Below, piece after piece: positions 4,861-8,034 of a DNA stretch of 8,034 bases. The stretch comes from an uncultured bacterium. Lineage in GTDB: Bacteria > Planctomycetota > Phycisphaerae > Phycisphaerales > UBA1924. The notes beneath the pieces were generated by a model. That model was not told the DNA's origin, did not search any database, and was given only the letters and a program-made list of their open reading frames with translations. Each line of letters opens with the position of its first letter. Within the stretch, counting starts at the first letter, position 1. Position numbers and translations under genes: made by a program. The stretch is taken from contig CALKYH010000065.1 of NCBI GenBank assembly GCA_938003595.1, forward strand, positions 1-8,034, read 5' to 3'.

Positions 4861-6867
4861 ATGAGAGCCGACCATCTGACCTATCGCCGCGCCACCTCCA
4901 TCAGTCTCATCGGACTGGCGATCCAGGTCGGCCTTGCGCTCGTCCTGCTGCTCTACGCCCTGTTCGCCCAGGACCCCGCCGCCGTCACCGCCGCCGTCTA
5001 CACCGCCATCGGCGTGATCGTCTGGCTCGGTCTGGCCCTGCTCAACCACCAGCACACGCTCGAACGGCTCGAGTCCATCGAGGCCGACGCCTTCGCGGAG
5101 GCCTCCGCCTCGCAGGCCTCGGTGTTCGAGGGCATCCAGGACGAGCTGCGCGTCGCCGCCCGTCGGCTGGACTGGATGCACCGCATCCTGACCCCGGCCC
5201 TCTCGCTGCTGGTCGGCCTGGCGCTGGTGGGGGTGGGGTTCGTGCGCTTCGTCGCCGGACGCATCGCGCTGAATATCGAGGAGTTCACGCCCCCGACGCT
5301 GACCGGCTGGGCCATCGCCGCGGGTCTGACCGTGGCGGTCATCGGCTTTGTCTTCGCCCGCTTCGTGGCGGGGATGGCCAAGCAGAAGGAATGGTCGGCG
5401 CTCGCGGCGGGGGCGTCGTACCTGGTGGGTGTGGCGCTGGCCGGGCTGGCGCTGGCGATCTCGCACTTCGTGGCGTTCCTGGGCAACGACAGCGTGCTGC
5501 GGTATGTGACCGTCGGCCTGCCGCTGTACATGGTCCTGCTCGGCGCCGAGATCTTCTTCAACTTCGTCCTGAACATCTACCGCCCGCGCCGCCCGGGCGA
5601 GGCGCCGCGTCCGGCGTTCGACTCGCGGCTGCTGGGCTTCCTCTCCGCGCCGGACCGCCTGGCGGAGTCGGTGGGGGAGGCGATCTCCTACCAGTTCGGC
5701 TTCGATGTCACGACCTCGTGGTTCTACCGCCTGCTGAGCCGCACGATCCTGCTGCTGACGCTCTTCGGCGCCGCGCTGCTGTGGGGGCTCTCGACGATGG
5801 CGGTGGTCAAGCCCGAGGAAAAGGGCCTGATCCTGCGGTTCGGCGCCCTGCGCGCCGAGGTGGACTCCGGCCTGCACTTCAAGCTGCCCTGGCCGATCGA
5901 GCGCGTCGAGACCTACCCCGCCCTGGCGGTGAACGAGCTGCAGGTCGGCACGCCCAAGCCCACGACGCCCGGCCCGATCATCTGGACCGAGCCCCATGTC
6001 GATGTCGGCGCCGAGGTGCTGATGATCGTCCAGCCCGACGGCGAGGGCCCCGGCGGGCGCGATCTGGCCGTCGTCGCCGCCGAGATCCCGGTCCTGTACC
6101 GCGTGAAGGACCTCGAGGCCTTCGAGGCGTTCGCGCTCCCGGCGATGCGCCACGAGCTGCTGACCTCCATCGCGGCCCGCGAGGTCATCGAAGAGATGGC
6201 CAACCGGCGCGCGGCCGAGGTGCTGGGCCCCGGGCGCGAGGCCATCGGCGAGCAGCTGACGCGCCGCATCGAGGCGGCGTTCGATCGCATGAACGCCGGC
6301 GTGCAGGTGATGTTCGTCGGCGTGGTCGGCGCCCATCCGCCCATGGACCAGCAGGTCGCGCAGACCTACGAGCGCGTGGTGTCCATGGAGCAGGCCCGCG
6401 AGACCGCCATCGAGCGCGCCCGCGCCGACGCCATCCGCTCCCTCACCCGCGTCGCCGGGAATGTGGACCTGGCCCGCGAGATCACCCGCGAGCTGGACGC
6501 CCTCGAGACACTCAACGAGGCCGACGCCCCCGACAGCCAGGTCGCCGCCCAGGAGCTGAAGATCGAGGCGCTCATCGCCCGCGCCGGCGGAGAGGCCCAG
6601 TCCCTCATCGCCACCGCCCGCGCCGACCGCTGGACGCGCCACATGGCCGAACGCGCCCGCGCCGCGCGGCACGAGGGGCGCGTCGCGGCGTACAACGCCT
6701 CCCCGATGGTCTTCCGCGTCACCGAATACCTGACCGCGCTGACCGACATGGCCCGCGGCGCCCGCGTCTACATCACCGCCTTCCCCGAGGCCCGCGTGCG
6801 ACTGAACCTCGAAGACAACCCCGAACTCGGCGGCGTCCCCCAGGCCGTCGAGCCGAGAGAGGAGTAG
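4861..6867 (+). CDS. Polytopic SPFH/Band 7 protein, HflK-like
   Basis: Membrane protein of the SPFH (stomatin/prohibitin/flotillin/HflK-C) superfamily, 668 residues, far longer than E. coli HflK (419). The start is ATG 4861 with GGAG at 4852-4855. The N-terminal 290 residues hold about six helices: 14-36, 43-61, 109-131, 150-172, 181-204 and 213-239. A charged helical stretch (62-107), possibly coiled coil, lies between helices 2 and 3. A seventh helix (295-316) anchors the SPFH domain, which begins VVKPEEKGLILRFG and continues GLHFKLPWPIERVETY (337-352), a typical HflK-type entry. A long Ala/Arg/Glu-rich helical region with repeated QAR/ERARADA/RAGGEAQ segments follows (about 490-610), then a segment ending in PREE. 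It is likely an oligomeric scaffold that may modulate FtsH or organise membrane microdomains. I assign no symbol because the third gene of the run looks more like canonical HflK. Confidence 0.88.
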   Translation: MRADHLTYRRATSISLIGLAIQVGLALVLLLYALFAQDPAAVTAAVYTAIGVIVWLGLALLNHQHTLERLESIEADAFAEASASQASVFEGIQDELRVAARRLDWMHRILTPALSLLVGLALVGVGFVRFVAGRIALNIEEFTPPTLTGWAIAAGLTVAVIGFVFARFVAGMAKQKEWSALAAGASYLVGVALAGLALAISHFVAFLGNDSVLRYVTVGLPLYMVLLGAEIFFNFVLNIYRPRRPGEAPRPAFDSRLLGFLSAPDRLAESVGEAISYQFGFDVTTSWFYRLLSRTILLLTLFGAALLWGLSTMAVVKPEEKGLILRFGALRAEVDSGLHFKLPWPIERVETYPALAVNELQVGTPKPTTPGPIIWTEPHVDVGAEVLMIVQPDGEGPGGRDLAVVAAEIPVLYRVKDLEAFEAFALPAMRHELLTSIAAREVIEEMANRRAAEVLGPGREAIGEQLTRRIEAAFDRMNAGVQVMFVGVVGAHPPMDQQVAQTYERVVSMEQARETAIERARADAIRSLTRVAGNVDLAREITRELDALETLNEADAPDSQVAAQELKIEALIARAGGEAQSLIATARADRWTRHMAERARAARHEGRVAAYNASPMVFRVTEYLTALTDMARGARVYITAFPEARVRLNLEDNPELGGVPQAVEPREE

Positions 6868-6874
6868 CCCCTCC

Positions 6875-7861
6875 GTGCGCTCGACCCTCATGCTCGCCGT
6901 CACGGCGCTCATCGTGCTCGGCTTCATCGCCTACTGGAGCACCTACACCGTCCGCTTCACGGAAGTGGCGGTGCTGACGACCTTCGGCAAGGCCGGCGAG
7001 GACTCGGTCCGGCGCGAGCCCGGGCCGTACCTCAAGTGGCCCTACCCCGTCCAGAGCGTCACCACCTACGACACCCGCGCGCGCTACCTCGCCACCCGCA
7101 GCGAGACGCAGCAGACCGCCGACGACCGCCAGATCATCGTCGAGGGCTTCCTCGCCTGGCGCGTGAGCGATCCGCTGGCGTTCTACCAGCGCTACAGCGC
7201 CGCGGGGCCCGACGCCCGCGACCACTTCCGCGCCGCGGAGCGCATCCTCGAGTCGCTGCTCCGCGCCGCGATGTCGGAGGTCAGCCGCTTCCAGCTGCGC
7301 GAGCTGTTCGACCCCACCCCCGGCGCCTCGCGCCTGGGCGATCTCGAGAAAGCCATCTTCGACCGGCTCTCCCTGCCCGATCCCGCCACGGGCCAGCGCA
7401 TGTCCGACTACGGCGTCGAGCCGGTGCTCGTCGGCATCAAGCGCATCGTCCTGCCCGAGGACACGACGCGCCAGGTCTTCGAACGCATGAAGGCCACACG
7501 CGACCGTCTGTCCGCCGAGGCCGAGAGCCAGGGCCAGGCCATCGCGAGCACCATCCGCAACCAGGCCCAGGCCGACGCCCAGCGCATCCGGGCGTTCGCC
7601 GAGCGCCGCGCCGAGGAGATCCGCGTCGCGGGCGACCGCGAGGCGGCTCGCTACCTCGCGTCCTACGAGGAAGCGCCGGAGCTGGCGGTGTTCCTGAAGT
7701 ACATCGATTTCCTCCGCAACGGCCTGGGCAAGAAGTCCACGCTGGTGCTGCCGACGACGATGCCCGGCATGGGGCTGTTCGAGCCCGACGCCGTAGATGA
7801 CTCGGGCCGCATCCCGGTGACGAGCCCCTCCCCCGGCGGTCAGGAGCGGTCGCCCCGATGA
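6875..7861 (+). CDS. hflC: HflC-like SPFH protein, putative modulator of FtsH protease
   Basis: HflC-type subunit; in E. coli HflC and HflK form a large periplasmic cage around FtsH. At 328 residues it matches E. coli HflC (334). I chose GTG 6875 because GGAG at 6861-6864, overlapping the end of the preceding gene, is ten bases upstream; ATG 6890 is in frame but 25 bases away. One N-terminal helix (about 4-24) leads into VRFTEVAVLTTFGKAG, then PGPYLKWPYPVQSV (49-62), DDRQIIVEGFLAWRVSD, and a Gln/Arg/Glu-rich helix (RLSAEAESQGQAIASTIRNQAQADAQRI) like that of HflC. GDREAARYLASYEEAPELAVFLKYIDFL starts at residue 253, and TLVLPTT matches the HflC C-terminal strand. The loop present in E. coli HflC before this helix is shorter here. 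The gene starts seven bases after the first SPFH stop and overlaps the next start, so the three genes form an operon. Confidence 0.88.
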   Translation: MRSTLMLAVTALIVLGFIAYWSTYTVRFTEVAVLTTFGKAGEDSVRREPGPYLKWPYPVQSVTTYDTRARYLATRSETQQTADDRQIIVEGFLAWRVSDPLAFYQRYSAAGPDARDHFRAAERILESLLRAAMSEVSRFQLRELFDPTPGASRLGDLEKAIFDRLSLPDPATGQRMSDYGVEPVLVGIKRIVLPEDTTRQVFERMKATRDRLSAEAESQGQAIASTIRNQAQADAQRIRAFAERRAEEIRVAGDREAARYLASYEEAPELAVFLKYIDFLRNGLGKKSTLVLPTTMPGMGLFEPDAVDDSGRIPVTSPSPGGQERSPR

Positions 7862-8034
7862 CCCAGTTCCCCGACCCGCCTCTGGACCCGATGGACGCCG
7901 ACGCCTCGGCGCCGCCCCCGGAGCCCTCACGCGCCGCGTCGGTCACGCTGCGCACGGCCTCGGGCCCCGGTTCGGAGCCGCTGTCGCTCGACCCGGCGCA
8001 GAAGTCCCTCGCCGAGGCGCTGCGCATCACCTTC
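7858..8034 (+). CDS. Probable third SPFH protein, HflK-like (3' end outside window)
   Basis: The first 59 codons of a gene that runs off the window. ATG 7858 overlaps the TGA of the preceding gene as ATGA, a sign of translational coupling, and AGGAG lies at 7842-7846. The visible part is a Pro/Ala/Asp/Ser-rich, probably disordered cytoplasmic leader (residues 1-45) ending in LDPAQKSLAEALRITF, which looks like the amphipathic entry to a first membrane helix. From memory, planctomycete HflK-type proteins often carry a similar SLA-ALR-F segment just before their anchor helix. With the HflC neighbour this makes HflK the best guess, but no SPFH residues are in view, so the identification rests mainly on context. 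Confidence 0.6.
   Translation, partial: MTQFPDPPLDPMDADASAPPPEPSRAASVTLRTASGPGSEPLSLDPAQKSLAEALRITF

Noticed and set aside
3557..4864. A 435-codon plus-strand frame opposite the permease.
   Set aside because: It is His/Asp/Gln/Arg-rich with no membrane or domain signal; the minus-strand frame has ABC-2 permease features.
4465..6927. An 820-codon minus-strand open frame opposite the first SPFH gene.
   Set aside because: Its repetitive Gly/Asp/His/Arg/Gln composition lacks any domain, while the opposite strand encodes helices and an SPFH domain. It is a shadow.
1..8034. CTAG also seems absent from the window.
   Set aside because: CTAG is rare in most bacterial genomes, and TAG/CTA are further reduced by stop-codon and codon-use effects in GC-rich genes, so its absence is not informative here, unlike ACGT.

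Overview
The window looks like chromosomal DNA of a high-GC bacterium (I estimate about 70% G+C). The most likely source is a planctomycete of the Phycisphaerae type. That placement is an inference from three things: the style of the polytopic HflK-like/HflC/HflK-like gene run, a ribosomal protein L17 with an internal insertion and a basic tail, and an ABC-2 permease with a large soluble domain. No rRNA or other firm phylogenetic marker is present. I see no tRNA, rRNA, CRISPR array, insertion sequence or phage gene.

Layout, left to right. (1) Positions 1-1428 are the end of a ribosomal/RNA-polymerase operon: the 3' five-sixths of rpoA, then rplQ, closed by a textbook intrinsic terminator (about 1456-1482). 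(2) Positions 1517-3154 hold a separate rightward unit: pheS (alpha subunit of phenylalanyl-tRNA synthetase), not followed by pheT, and then a small four-helix membrane protein of unknown function behind a near-perfect Shine-Dalgarno. (3) Positions 3185-4540 encode, on the minus strand and convergent with that unit, an ABC-2 type permease subunit whose ATPase partner is not in view. (4) Positions 4541-4860 are a 320-base divergent intergenic region with a good promoter-like signal for the permease, a weaker one for the rightward operon, and an inverted repeat directly in front of the next ribosome-binding site. (5) Positions 4861-8034 contain three tightly packed SPFH/Band 7 genes: a 668-residue polytopic HflK-like protein, an HflC-like protein, and the first 59 codons of a third protein that looks HflK-like.

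The SPFH genes probably make a membrane-embedded multiprotein assembly like the HflK-HflC cage, which in other bacteria surrounds and restrains the FtsH protease. The first protein adds about six transmembrane helices before the usual single anchor.

The most striking feature is not a gene. The tetranucleotide ACGT does not occur anywhere in the 8034 bases, although ACG and CGT are each common, and Asp/Asn/Tyr/His codons in front of Val codons end in T rather than the otherwise preferred C. This suggests counter-selection of a palindromic site, as expected for a past or present restriction or DNA-modification system. The rest is fairly ordinary housekeeping and membrane-biology content.
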